In this document: piece after piece, positions 8,441 through 16,971 of the stretch
Layout of the letters: every line of letters begins with the position of its first letter
How positions within the stretch are numbered: position 1 is the first letter of the stretch
Assembly (NCBI GenBank): GCA_003249645.1
Contig: QKIH01000074.1
Span: 1 to 35,827 of the forward strand
Source of the DNA: Desulfobulbaceae bacterium
Lineage (GTDB): Bacteria > Desulfobacterota > Desulfobulbia > Desulfobulbales > Desulfocapsaceae
DNA length: 35,827 nucleotides
Reading direction: 5' to 3'
The notes under the pieces: generated by a model
Databases searched by the model: none
Told to the model about the DNA's origin: nothing
What the model saw: the letters and a program-made list of their open reading frames with translations, nothing else
Translations under genes and position numbers: made by a program

Positions 8441-8498
8441 AAAGGGTCATTACAGCACTGTATCACAGTACGTGTCGGTTCTGTAATGACCCTTTTTT
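8441..8498 (+). terminator. Strong Rho-independent terminator closing the transporter operon
   Basis: AAAGGGTCATTACAG (8441-8455) and CTGTAATGACCCTTT (8481-8495) form a 15-bp perfect stem around a 25-base loop, with a T-run to 8498 on the plus strand. It lies between convergent genes and ends right at the stop of the minus-strand gene, so it may stop both transcripts, though the T-run favours the plus strand. Confidence 0.88.
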
Positions 8499-8499
8499 A

Positions 8500-10371
8500 T
8501 TACTGCAACGCCGGTTGTAAGAGTTTCTGGATAGCCTCTTCCAGAATGGTATAACCATTACGGGAGAGTATCGATTCCGGGTGAAACTGAAAACCTGTAA
8601 ACATGTTGCCCTGGATTGCCGCCACCTCGCGGGTTTCTGGTATGGTTGAAAGCACGTATTCACTATCTTTCACAATGCCTGCAAAGGTATTGTAAAAGCC
8701 CACAAGTTCTTCACGCCCGTTCAGGTTAATGGATAGTTGCGTACCCTGCAGTGGGCGTTCTTTACGTACTACTTCAAAATCCAGTTCTTTCAGAAGCAGT
8801 TGATGGCCAAGACATACACACAGAAGTGGATGATTATTTGCAAGAAGAGTGTTGATAATCTCTCTGTTCTTGCACATCTTTTGGCAGGTGTTGTCGTTGG
8901 GGTTGCCGGGCCCTGGGCCGACAATCACCAGATCGCTTTTGTCGATGGCGGGATCAAACTGGTGGTAGCGTACGATGGCGGTTGAAAAGCCCATGCACTG
9001 GAGCATATGGTTCAGCATACAGATGAATTCATCTTCATTATCAATGAGAGTGATGTGATGCTGCTGCCGGATCCTTTGCCTTGGCAGCTGACGGAAAAAC
9101 CAGAAGGAAGAGAGGCTTTGATTGCGGTTAACCAGGGTTTCTATGATTTCATCATCGTTGTGGAGGTTGGTAAGCAGTGGCGGTGAAATGTTAACCTTAT
9201 CCTGCTGCAGGCAGGCCATAAGGGCTCCGCTTTTGGATGTTGTTTCGGCCACTTCCTCACTCGGGATAGAATCTTTGACAAGGGTTGCCCCGACTGCGGA
9301 ATACAGGTTTCCTTCAGGGCTGATTTCGGCGGTTCTTATGGCAATCGGGGAATCGAGAAAATCCTCGCCGTCTTCATCTCGGCCCATGAGCAGCAGGGCG
9401 CTGCCGTAATATCTGCGTGAAGAGGAACTGTATTTCTTAATAATGTTGCAGCTATTTTCAACGGGAGAGCCGACGACAGTTGCTGCAAACATGGAATCTT
9501 TAAACAGTTCCATAATGTCTTTATTGCTGGTTCCCGAGAGCAGATATTCGGAGTGGATAAGGCGAGACATCTCCTTGAGCAGCGGGCCGACAATGGAGCC
9601 TCCGCGATCACACATTTTTGCCATCATCTTCAGTTCTTCATCAACGACCATAAAGAGTTCGTTAATCTCTTTTTGATTGCTGAGAAATTGCAGGAGATCC
9701 TGCTTGAAATGTTTTCTCAGAGCATAGTTTTTTTCTTTTCGGAAGGTGCCGCTGATCGGGTTCATTTTGACACGGCATTTGTTTACTGACAGATGGCGTT
9801 CTGGCGTTGAACCGACGAAATACATACTGGTATCGTAGAAGAGGAATTTCCAGTAGGTGCCATAATCGCTTTGTACAAGAGATCGGAAAATAGAGAGGGC
9901 CGTACGTGTTGAAAAGTTGCCGATTTTTCCGTACATGTTTCGTGGAATGACGAAATTAGCACCTTCACCATTACCGATTTCATCGACAATAATCCGCTGT
10001 ATGGTAGCGCCATATTCCTCTTCAGTAGTATCGAAGGTAATGGGTTGATCAAAATTTATGGACTCGATTGGAAGATCTTTGAGAAGCTCCGGAGTGCTCA
10101 ATAGTTCCTGGTGATTTACGGTGATTGTACAAATGTGCTCATTGTTGTCATGCACATTGTAGCCTCGCTCACGGATCTGACAGAAGGGGATGACAGAGAT
10201 TGTATCGAAAGTTTTACGGTTTTCTGTCTTTCCCTTGAGTCGCGGGATATCGTCCAGGGAGCGGTGTTGTGAAGGGGTGCCGGTAAGCAGCAGGATCTCA
10301 TCACTATCCTGTTTCTGGATAAGACAGAAGGAACTGTCTGTGTCTATTAGCTGTTGAATACGGGGGTGCAT
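8500..10371 (-). CDS. PhzE/TrpE(G)-type fused chorismate-amination enzyme (anthranilate or ADIC synthase)
   Basis: A 623-residue fusion of a chorismate-binding domain (about 115-385, with GSTPERHL, MNPISGTFR and MVVDEELKMM) and a class I glutamine amidotransferase (about 438-615). The amidotransferase triad is present: Cys520 in CVCLGHQ, and His597 and Glu599 in FHPES. Length and motifs match PhzE, which makes 2-amino-2-deoxyisochorismate, more closely than the longer Rhizobium TrpE(G). No other phenazine genes are in the window, and the upstream leader is a tryptophan attenuator, so anthranilate synthesis for tryptophan or a derived metabolite is the better guess. The ATG at 10371 is chosen for its AAGGAG site; upstream in-frame codons run through the attenuator. 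Confidence 0.88.
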   Translation of the reverse strand: MHPRIQQLIDTDSSFCLIQKQDSDEILLLTGTPSQHRSLDDIPRLKGKTENRKTFDTISVIPFCQIRERGYNVHDNNEHICTITVNHQELLSTPELLKDLPIESINFDQPITFDTTEEEYGATIQRIIVDEIGNGEGANFVIPRNMYGKIGNFSTRTALSIFRSLVQSDYGTYWKFLFYDTSMYFVGSTPERHLSVNKCRVKMNPISGTFRKEKNYALRKHFKQDLLQFLSNQKEINELFMVVDEELKMMAKMCDRGGSIVGPLLKEMSRLIHSEYLLSGTSNKDIMELFKDSMFAATVVGSPVENSCNIIKKYSSSSRRYYGSALLLMGRDEDGEDFLDSPIAIRTAEISPEGNLYSAVGATLVKDSIPSEEVAETTSKSGALMACLQQDKVNISPPLLTNLHNDDEIIETLVNRNQSLSSFWFFRQLPRQRIRQQHHITLIDNEDEFICMLNHMLQCMGFSTAIVRYHQFDPAIDKSDLVIVGPGPGNPNDNTCQKMCKNREIINTLLANNHPLLCVCLGHQLLLKELDFEVVRKERPLQGTQLSINLNGREELVGFYNTFAGIVKDSEYVLSTIPETREVAAIQGNMFTGFQFHPESILSRNGYTILEEAIQKLLQPALQ

Positions 10372-10426
10372 TTTCTTTCTCCTTATTCGCTGCCGGGTCG
10401 TGAATGGGAGAAATGGATGGAAAAAC

Positions 10427-10473
10427 AAAAAAAAGCCCACACAGACCAGGAAGCGGCCTGTGTGGGCTTTTTT
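10427..10473 (-). terminator. Attenuator terminator of the PhzE/TrpE(G)-like gene
   Basis: GCCCACACAG and CTGTGTGGGC pair perfectly (10458-10467 with 10435-10444), extended by A/T pairs and followed by eight T on the minus strand. It sits between the Trp leader peptide stop and the structural gene. An upstream TGTGGG (complement of 10509-10514) can instead pair with the first arm, giving an antiterminator. Confidence 0.85.
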
Positions 10474-10495
10474 AAATGTATAATTATTAAACCGG

Positions 10496-10591
10496 CTAGA
10501 CTCGTCTTCCCACAACAATATTCAGCCAACCACGCCAGAGAGTGAGGGTGGTGTAGGAAGAAAGCTTGTATGTGGCAATTAGAGTCATCAT
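10496..10591 (-). CDS. trpL: Tryptophan leader peptide (TrpL-like)
   Basis: A 31-residue frame starts with two ATG codons (MMTLIATYKL) and has LTLWRGWLN near its C-terminus, so two Trp codons lie three apart. It stops about 20 bases before the terminator stem. Ribosome stalling at the Trp codons when charged tRNA-Trp is scarce should free the antiterminator sequence just after them and allow transcription of the chorismate enzyme. No strong ribosome binding site is visible. A TTGACA hexamer lies upstream on the minus strand (10646-10651) with AT-rich sequence after it. Confidence 0.8.
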   Translation of the reverse strand: MMTLIATYKLSSYTTLTLWRGWLNIVVGRRV

Positions 10592-10645
10592 GGTTTGTTC
10601 TTTTATGTTAAAGTTGATCATTAAAATTCTTTAAAAAATGGTTCT

Positions 10646-10651
10646 TGTCAA
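10646..10651 (-). promoter_or_regulatory. Candidate -35 element for the Trp leader transcript
   Basis: TTGACA on the minus strand is followed by an AT-rich run with several possible -10 sequences (such as TTTTAA) but none at ideal spacing. It is about 55 bases upstream of the leader peptide and lies between divergent genes. Confidence 0.35.
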
Positions 10652-10686
10652 TGGAAAAAGAAGAAATTTGTGTATAAGGGTTAAAA

Positions 10687-11082
10687 ATGATTCAGGGAAT
10701 TCATCATACGGCGATTATCTGCTCTGATTATACAAGATCAAAGCATTTTTATACCGAAATACTCGGATTTAAAATAATTGCGGAAAATTTCAGGCAGGAG
10801 CGGAGTTCGTATAAGCTTGATTTACGGTTGCCGGATGGAGCTCAGATTGAACTGTTTTCCTTCCCTGATCCTGCCGCCAGGCCGACCAGGCCTGAAGCAT
10901 GCGGTCTCAGGCACCTTGCCTTTGTGGTAAACTCGATTGATAAGGTGATACTGCATCTTGCATCGTACGGGATTGAAGTTGAGCCGGTAAGAGTTGATCA
11001 ATACACGAATTGCCGGTATACCTTCTTTCAGGATCCGGATGGTTTGCCGCTGGAACTGTATGAGATCCGGCAGACTGTTTAA
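10687..11082 (+). CDS. gloA2: VOC-family metalloprotein (GloA2/YaeR-like)
   Basis: A 131-residue vicinal-oxygen-chelate protein with two beta-alpha-beta-beta-beta modules. Putative metal ligands are in place: His7 (IHHTAI), Glu55 (IELFSF), His76 (LRHLAF) and Glu123 (LELYE). RPTRPEACGLRHLAFVV and FFQDPDGLPLELYE match the E. coli YaeR/GloA2 group closely. Members are often annotated as glyoxalase-like, but their substrate is not established. It is divergent from the tryptophan-attenuated gene. No operon partner is certain; the next gene starts about 60 bases downstream on the same strand. Confidence 0.88.
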   Translation: MIQGIHHTAIICSDYTRSKHFYTEILGFKIIAENFRQERSSYKLDLRLPDGAQIELFSFPDPAARPTRPEACGLRHLAFVVNSIDKVILHLASYGIEVEPVRVDQYTNCRYTFFQDPDGLPLELYEIRQTV

Positions 11083-11143
11083 CTGCTCGTTTCTAGTTGG
11101 TGGGGCAGAATAGTAAAATAATCAGAGAGATTCGTGATCGCAA

Positions 11144-11488
11144 ATGATTGAAATCGGAAAAAATCTGAAATATGAGAAGCTTGAGTATGTTGACTTGACG
11201 GATTCCAGTCTCAAACTCCGTGATGCTTCAGGCCGTATCAGGGAAGTTGCTCTTGATCAGGTTCGGCAGACAGAAATTACCGGTGTGAAAAGCGCTTCCG
11301 GGTTTTGCGGTACTTCAGAATGGGGAATGAGTAATCCGACCTTTATACTGCCGTCAAACTTTATCTTTAATATTCTCAATGCCTTTAAGCGCAGAAAAGA
11401 CCTTGTTCATATTAAAGTCACCTTAAAAAACGGCAGCGAGTTTATCGTCCTGGGTTCGCATGGTTTGTATGAAAAACTGAGCCGATAG
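11144..11488 (+). CDS. Conserved-looking hypothetical protein
   Basis: A 114-residue soluble protein that I do not recognise. The N-terminal half alternates hydrophobic and charged residues like a small beta barrel (YVDLTDSSLKLRDASGRIREV), followed by a glycine/serine/proline-rich middle (SGFCGTSEWGMSNPTF) and a basic C-terminal half (NAFKRRKDLVHIKVTLKNGSEFIVLG). There is no signal peptide. It lies about 60 bases after the VOC gene and ahead of a clear terminator, which supports it being transcribed. The ribosome binding site is weak. Confidence 0.6.
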   Translation: MIEIGKNLKYEKLEYVDLTDSSLKLRDASGRIREVALDQVRQTEITGVKSASGFCGTSEWGMSNPTFILPSNFIFNILNAFKRRKDLVHIKVTLKNGSEFIVLGSHGLYEKLSR

Positions 11489-11536
11489 GTATGGTCGGAA
11501 AGAGAAAAAAACAAATTCTGCAGATGTCTTCTTTCA

Positions 11537-11561
11537 GGCAGAGCAGTACTCTGCCTTTTTT
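11537..11561 (+). terminator. Rho-independent terminator
   Basis: GGCAGAG (11537-11543), loop CAGTA, CTCTGCC (11549-11555), then six T. It ends the plus-strand VOC/hypothetical transcript just before the convergent mscL gene. Confidence 0.88.
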
Positions 11562-11581
11562 GGGTTGAACGTCTTTTACTT

Positions 11582-11983
11582 TTACCTGTTTTTCAGGATG
11601 TCTCTTATTTCAGTCAGCAGCACTTCTTCAGCAGATGGCTTTGGCGGGGCTGCAGGCGCTTCCTCTTCCTTTTTCTTCAGCGCATTGATTCCTTTTACCA
11701 GCATAAAAATGGCAAAGGCGACAATGGTGAAATCGACGGCTGTCTGGATAAATTTGCCGTAGGCGATTACCACTGCCGGGGCGTCTCCCACCGCGTCTTT
11801 TAGGGTGATTGCAAGATCAGAGAAGTCAACTCCGCCAAGAATCACACCAATGGGAGGCATGATCAGGTCGTTAACTAACGATGTAACGATTTTACCGAAA
11901 GCTGCCCCAATGATGATACCGACAGCCATGTCGACAACATTGCCCTTAACTGCAAATTCTTTAAACTCTTTCAGTATACCCAT
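11582..11983 (-). CDS. mscL: Large-conductance mechanosensitive channel MscL
   Basis: An inner-membrane, pentameric channel that opens under high membrane tension to relieve hypo-osmotic shock. The 133-residue length is typical. The N-terminal amphipathic helix ([15 protein letters not shown]) leads into TM1 with the family signature [19 protein letters not shown], a periplasmic loop, TM2 (about 76-100), and a charged C-terminal bundle ([10 protein letters not shown]...[15 protein letters not shown]). GGAGG precedes the ATG. It appears to be a single gene. Confidence 0.97.
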   Translation of the reverse strand: MGILKEFKEFAVKGNVVDMAVGIIIGAAFGKIVTSLVNDLIMPPIGVILGGVDFSDLAITLKDAVGDAPAVVIAYGKFIQTAVDFTIVAFAIFMLVKGINALKKKEEEAPAAPPKPSAEEVLLTEIRDILKNR

Positions 11984-12308
11984 TGCAAAGCCCTCCAGAA
12001 AATTTATGTCTGTTTATGCAGGAAGATTGCGATCATGTTTTTAGGTTATGTTCGCAGTTTTACCTGCTGATGGTCATTCGTTCTGTACTTGTTTGCAGAC
12101 GACATATCAAGGTCAGGTATGTTCGCTGTTTTTGTTTTATTGTATTAGAATTTATCGAAAAAATAGATGATGAGCATGTTATAAACCTTTCATGTTATTG
12201 AAGCTATAATTATTTAGGCAAAGACAGCTGGGAGGATGCAGGGATTCATGGTCGGCTGTTTACTGTGCTCAACTGCACTGGTATGCTTAAAACTCGGGCA
12301 ATGAATGA
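11984..12308. other. Intergenic region upstream of mscL
   Basis: About 325 bases between two minus-strand genes. It should hold the mscL promoter, but no hexamer pair stands out, and no terminator for the upstream hybrid kinase gene was seen. Confidence 0.4.
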
Positions 12309-15300
12309 TCAGACCTGCTCATAGAGAAGGCTGTTTACTGTACGAATAAGATCCTGGGTGGCTACAGGTTTTTGCAGGAATTCAGCTATTCCGAGTTCAC
12401 CGGATTCATCAGCGGAGAGACTCTCGTTGTAGCCTGTGCAGATCACAATGGGACAGGCGGGATTTTCTTTTCGAATTATTTTGACTATTTCCAGTCCGTT
12501 GAGTTTCGGCATATTCATATCTGTAATCGTAAGATCAAATTCTTTCGGGTGATTCTTGAAATATTCGATGCCTTCTTGAGGATCACAATAGCTGGCGACC
12601 TCATACCCATGACGTTTCAGGATGTTGGAAAAAAGCGAAACAATGGGTTTTTCATCATCTAGCAGGAGTATTTTTTTCTTATGATCAGTCTCTTCATGCG
12701 GTGTAAATAGGACCTTTTGGGTAGCTTTATGTTGAAGGGTTTCAGGGAAATAGAGGTTGAACGTGGTGCCTACGTCCGGCGTACTGTCCACCTCTACAAA
12801 ACCGTTAAGGTCGCTTACTATTGCCATCACGACACTCAATCCAATACCGGTTCCTTCTGTTTTGGTTGAAAAATACGGGTCAAAGATACGCTGGATATTT
12901 TCCTGACCAATACCGACGCCCGTGTCACTTACGGAAATCAGAAGGTAGGCTTTACGGGGATCCGCATCAAACTTGCAATGCGTAACCCGGCTCAGGGATA
13001 TCTGCAGGTTGCCCTGACCGGTTATTGACTGATAGCCGTTGGTCAGCAGATTCATTACGACCTGATGAATCTGCGTCGGATCTGCCTTAATGCAGCCGTC
13101 CGTTACTTCGATATGCTTTTCCAGTGTTATTTGTTTCGGAATAACCGATTTTATGAGTTTGCAGGCTTCATGAATGACTTCATGCAGCAGCACCTCTTCT
13201 TTTTTCAGCGGTTTTTGCCTGCTGAAGCTGAGAATCTGTCTGATGAGTTCTTTTGCCCGCAAGCTGGCGGAGACAATCTGGTCAGCAGCTTCTCTGGCTT
13301 CGCTTGCGGGTGGTACTTCATCCTGCAGGAGTTCACTGAAACCAAGAATGGGAGCAAGGATATTATTGAGGTCATGGGCAATTCCACCGGCCATTGAGCC
13401 TATGGCATCACGTCTCTGAATGTGGTTGAGCATGTTTTCCATGTCTTTTTCGTTGGTGGTGTCAATGGCAAAACAGAGAATGGCAGGACGGTTGCGCCAT
13501 GTATATAAGACTGACATGTTTCTTATCCAGACAGTTTTTCCGTTTTTGGCGATGATTCTGTAATTGGCAACATTTTCCGGTACCATTCCTTCTATACGCT
13601 TCTGGTAACGTTGTTCAACCAGCTCTCTGTCCTCTGGATGAACCAGGTCAAAGACGTGTTTGGTATATATTTCTTCAAGAGAGTAGCCGGTTATTGTAAA
13701 GAGCTTCTGATTGGCATATTTTATGAAACCATCCTGAATGATGTAGATTACGTCATGGGCGTTTTCAACGAGGATTCTATATTTTTCTTCACTTTCCCTG
13801 ATCGTTTCGACCATCTTTTTCTGTCTGGTTGTATCGATCAAAGTCGCCAGAATAGCAACCTGGCCGTGAAAATTGATGTTTCTTGAGTACATTGAAATCC
13901 ACTTTGTCGATCCGTTCCTGCTGATCAGTCGCCAGTCATATGTAGATTCCTGGCTGATACCGTTCAGCTTTTTTCGGGTGTTCTCACTAATTTTCTTACG
14001 ATCCTCCGGGTGAACGAGTTTCAGATACTCTTCCTCATTCCAGTCTGCCATCTCATCAAAGCTGTATCCTGAAATTTTCTGCCACGCTTTGTTGGCGTAG
14101 ACTATTTTGAAATCTTTTATGATCACCATGCCGAGAAGTGACTGTTCAGCCAGAGCCCTGAAATTTGCTTCACTTTCTTTCAGTGCCTCTTCCGTACGAA
14201 GCCGTTCATTGATCTGCTTCTGGAGCGCTTTATTGGCTTTAATCAGTGCCGCTGTCTGTGAGTCTTCCAGCGTTTTTCGAATGGCTTTACGCTCGTTGAT
14301 ATCACGTATTATCAATACATAACCGAGGTCTTCATTATGGTGCTGCTGTATACGGGAGATACTTACGCTTACTGCCAGAAGAGAGCCGTCCTGGCACCGG
14401 ATGGAATTGTCGAAGTCGTGCAGTTCTTCTTTGTTCTCCAGGATCTTGTCGATCATGGAAGGGTGCTGAAAAAAAGAAGTTATCGGCTGAGATTTCAGTA
14501 TTTCTTCAGGGTAACCGAACAGCTTTGTGCAGGCAGGATTGACGGCGACCGTGTTGTTTAACGAATTAATAATGATAATACCGTCGTTTGCCGCTTGAAA
14601 AAGTGTGTCGGCTGCATTGCTTGGAGACGGTTCCATAAAATTGTATTTTGTTATGGCATAGAGCAGGCCAACTAGCCACACCATGGCAGAAATATGCGCC
14701 ATGTCCGGTGAATCCCATGACAGGAAAGCAGGTCCGAAAAAATTGCTCATAAGACTGCTGATGATGCCAATTAAAAAGCAGACTGCTGTTAAGGTGAGCT
14801 GTTTCTTGTGTATGAGGTTCCTGCTCTTGAAGGCTTCGTGTAAACAGAGCAGTGAGGCGGTAACAGTGTAAATAAATGAGTAGCACACCATCAATATTGT
14901 TGCCGGTGTTAATTTTATCTCAATTCCCCACCCCCAGGGACGTTTCACAGAGGTATATATTGCGTCTGATCCGATCTGAGAGATAATGCAAAAAATGGCA
15001 GGAAGAAAAATTGCAGCCAGAAAAATACGGTTGCGAATAAGGTGCAGACGGTCTGTTAAAGCAAAACTCAGCAGCAGTATGAAAGGACTGGCGCTGAGAG
15101 CGCCCAGTATTGAAATGTTTTCGATCCAGTCAGCAAGCTCATAACTTGTGTAGGGATTGTGAATAATTACTTTTGCAGAAGTCCAAACTGCAAAGCTAAG
15201 GAAGATGAGCGCTCCAAGTCTGTTTGATGCTGCCGCACTGTTTCTTACCAGGAGGTAAAATGCCAGCATCACGTACATTGCTCCACAGATAAAATAAATC

Positions 15301-15335
15301 GTGGGCAATAATAAAGGGAATGAAACACCACCCAT
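12309..15335 (-). CDS. Hybrid sensor histidine kinase (7TM-type sensor, PAS x3, HisKA, HATPase, receiver)
   Basis: A 1008-residue membrane signalling protein. An N-terminal block of about seven membrane segments (8-230) resembles the 7TM histidine-kinase sensor module. Three PAS domains follow (about 240-350, 385-505, 515-630). The phosphoacceptor is His654 (GGIAHDLNN). The ATP-binding domain has an N-box near 762-767, DTGVGIG (804-810) and GTGIGLS (828-834). The C-terminal receiver (about 887-1005) has Asp939 (TITDMNMPKLNG) and the conserved Lys in FLQKPV. No output-domain regulator lies next to it, so its partner must be elsewhere. The ATG is preceded by GGGGGAG at a rather long spacing. 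Confidence 0.92.
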   Translation of the reverse strand: MGGVSFPLLLPTIYFICGAMYVMLAFYLLVRNSAAASNRLGALIFLSFAVWTSAKVIIHNPYTSYELADWIENISILGALSASPFILLLSFALTDRLHLIRNRIFLAAIFLPAIFCIISQIGSDAIYTSVKRPWGWGIEIKLTPATILMVCYSFIYTVTASLLCLHEAFKSRNLIHKKQLTLTAVCFLIGIISSLMSNFFGPAFLSWDSPDMAHISAMVWLVGLLYAITKYNFMEPSPSNAADTLFQAANDGIIIINSLNNTVAVNPACTKLFGYPEEILKSQPITSFFQHPSMIDKILENKEELHDFDNSIRCQDGSLLAVSVSISRIQQHHNEDLGYVLIIRDINERKAIRKTLEDSQTAALIKANKALQKQINERLRTEEALKESEANFRALAEQSLLGMVIIKDFKIVYANKAWQKISGYSFDEMADWNEEEYLKLVHPEDRKKISENTRKKLNGISQESTYDWRLISRNGSTKWISMYSRNINFHGQVAILATLIDTTRQKKMVETIRESEEKYRILVENAHDVIYIIQDGFIKYANQKLFTITGYSLEEIYTKHVFDLVHPEDRELVEQRYQKRIEGMVPENVANYRIIAKNGKTVWIRNMSVLYTWRNRPAILCFAIDTTNEKDMENMLNHIQRRDAIGSMAGGIAHDLNNILAPILGFSELLQDEVPPASEAREAADQIVSASLRAKELIRQILSFSRQKPLKKEEVLLHEVIHEACKLIKSVIPKQITLEKHIEVTDGCIKADPTQIHQVVMNLLTNGYQSITGQGNLQISLSRVTHCKFDADPRKAYLLISVSDTGVGIGQENIQRIFDPYFSTKTEGTGIGLSVVMAIVSDLNGFVEVDSTPDVGTTFNLYFPETLQHKATQKVLFTPHEETDHKKKILLLDDEKPIVSLFSNILKRHGYEVASYCDPQEGIEYFKNHPKEFDLTITDMNMPKLNGLEIVKIIRKENPACPIVICTGYNESLSADESGELGIAEFLQKPVATQDLIRTVNSLLYEQV

Positions 15336-15568
15336 ATGATTAATTTGCTCCCCCGCCCCCGGGCTTAGATTGAAAAAAGTCCTGTAAACAACGATATTTC
15401 AATACATCCAGACGAAGCCTATCATATAATGTATCGTTAATACGGTTGCCTGTAATACGCAAGTCTTTTAGCTGGAACGGGTGATAAATGTTAGGTATGG
15501 GCAGTCAGCCTGGGCCTGTTTATTGAAATGCCTGTTAAAAGAAAAGCGACGCAAAATGAGCAGCACTA

Positions 15569-15595
15569 TTTTTATACTACTGTGTAGTATAAAAA
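15569..15595. repeat. Perfect 12-bp palindrome with TGT centre
   Basis: TTTTTATACTAC (15569-15580) and GTAGTATAAAAA (15584-15595) are exact inverted repeats around TGT. The T and A runs at its ends give a terminator-like look on both strands, but the stem is AT-rich and no gene ends nearby, so an operator is an equal possibility. Confidence 0.5.
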
Positions 15596-15823
15596 AATCA
15601 ATAATAAAGAAAATCATGTCTGGAAGGACCTTATGATAACTCCCGCCTGAATAAAATTTATATATCTTAGAATAACAAATGGATAAGGCAATAAATGACC
15701 GATAAACGGTAACAAATAAATGGTATTGAATATTATTTGCAATAGTGAATACCTATTAGAAACTCAATAATGATCGGAAGCTATTATTGTACAACCGTAA
15801 TTATTTCAGCTAGCCTTATTATA

Positions 15824-15841
15824 TTAGACAGTATTGTCTAA
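15824..15841. promoter_or_regulatory. Palindrome upstream of the transglutaminase gene, possible operator
   Basis: TTAGACA, four bases, TGTCTAA. It lies about 40 bases before the ATG at 15883, where a transcription factor or the 5' end of the message would be expected. The cognate regulator is unknown. Confidence 0.4.
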
Positions 15842-15882
15842 GGTGGTAACTATCAAGAATAACTGGATTTAAGGAGTATATT

Positions 15883-16896
15883 ATGAAGAAGACTATTCTT
15901 TTATTTGCAGTGCTGTTTTGTCTGGCTATGCCGCTTACAGCATCTGCAGCACAACAGGCATCAGGAACCATTACCATGGAGTTTGATCTTTCAGATCAGC
16001 CGGCAGGTAAAGAAGCAAAATTATGGATTCCATATCCACTCTCTGATGAGAATCAGGTGATTACCAACATTTCAGTCAGCGGTGATTATGCTGAATCGGC
16101 TGTTTATTCAGACACCAAATATTCAACCCCTATGCTCTATGCGCTTTGGGATAAAGATGCAGCAAGCAGAAAGCTTGTATTCACTTTTCACGCGACCCGT
16201 AATGAAGTGGTGAAAAAAGATTTTCCGGCCAAAGAAGATGCATGGGATCCGGCTGATTACAGCATGTATCTGAATCCGACCAGTCTCGGTCCGATTGATG
16301 GAGTTGTGAAAGCGCTTTCCGATAAGATTGTTGACGGCAAGGTAACCGTTTATGACAAAGCAAAGGCTATTTATGACTGGATTTGCGAAAACATGCACAG
16401 AGATCCGGATACTGTTGGCTGTGGCCCGGGTGATGTGTGTTCACTGCTTGCAAAGCCCGGCGGCAAATGCACCGATATTCATTCAGTGTTTATCGCTCTT
16501 GCCAGGGCGGCGGGAATTCCTGCCAGGGAGATTTTCGGTATTCGTCAGGGCAAGGAAGATGTTGTGGACATAACAACCTGGCAGCACTGTTGGGCAGAGT
16601 TCTTCCTTCCCGGTTATGGTTGGGTACCGGTTGATCCGGCAGACGTGCTCAAGATGATGCTTACACATGATCTTAAGCTTGGTGATAAAAAGACTCAGGA
16701 ATATCGTGAATATTTCTGGGGTGCCTGGGATCAGTATCGTGTACAGATTGCTGTTGGTCGCGATTTAGAGTTGAATCCTGCTCAACAGGGTAAGCCGCTT
16801 AACACCTTCGGCTATCCTTATGCCGAAGTCGGCGGAGAGGTCCTGGATTGGTATAAACCTGAGACGTTCAAATATACCATCACTTATAAGAAGTGA
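15883..16896 (+). CDS. Secreted transglutaminase-like protein
   Basis: A 337-residue exported protein. It has a signal peptide (MKKTILLFAVLFCLAMPLTA, cleavage near residue 22), an N-terminal beta-rich region, and a transglutaminase/protease-like core. The catalytic triad is visible as Cys196 (GKCTDIHSVFIALARAAGIPAR), His235 (WQHCWAEF) and Asp251 (PVDPAD). Such proteins act as peptidases or amidases as often as true transglutaminases. Extra cysteines near 180-186 (VGCGPGDVC) may form a disulfide. AAGGAG precedes the ATG, and a strong terminator follows the stop. Confidence 0.85.
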   Translation: MKKTILLFAVLFCLAMPLTASAAQQASGTITMEFDLSDQPAGKEAKLWIPYPLSDENQVITNISVSGDYAESAVYSDTKYSTPMLYALWDKDAASRKLVFTFHATRNEVVKKDFPAKEDAWDPADYSMYLNPTSLGPIDGVVKALSDKIVDGKVTVYDKAKAIYDWICENMHRDPDTVGCGPGDVCSLLAKPGGKCTDIHSVFIALARAAGIPAREIFGIRQGKEDVVDITTWQHCWAEFFLPGYGWVPVDPADVLKMMLTHDLKLGDKKTQEYREYFWGAWDQYRVQIAVGRDLELNPAQQGKPLNTFGYPYAEVGGEVLDWYKPETFKYTITYKK

Positions 16897-16913
16897 TGAT
16901 GTTGCTTTCTTCA

Positions 16914-16947
16914 TAAAAAAAAAGGGGCAATTGTTATGCCCCTTTTT
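16914..16947. terminator. Bidirectional Rho-independent terminator
   Basis: GGGGCA (16924-16929) and TGCCCC (16937-16942) form the stem around ATTGTTA, flanked by ten A on the left and five T on the right. It therefore works on both strands and separates the convergent transglutaminase and TerB-like genes. Confidence 0.9.
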
Positions 16948-16971
16948 CAATTTGCAATCTCTTTTGCAAAA

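Larger units (their letters stand above)
15336..15882. other. Long AT-rich divergent regulatory region
   Basis: About 550 bases between the divergent hybrid kinase and transglutaminase genes. It contains two clean palindromes (15569-15595 and 15824-15841, listed separately) and no coding frame. It probably carries promoters for both genes. Confidence 0.5.

Noticed and set aside
8500..10371. Assignment as a phenazine-pathway enzyme
   Set aside because: No other phz genes are in the window and the upstream Trp leader points to tryptophan-linked control; the product could be anthranilate or ADIC, so a phenazine role is not claimed.
10372..10518. In-frame N-terminal extension of the PhzE/TrpE(G)-like protein (49 codons)
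   Set aside because: It would be translated across the attenuator hairpin; the ATG at 10371 has a good AAGGAG site and matches family length.
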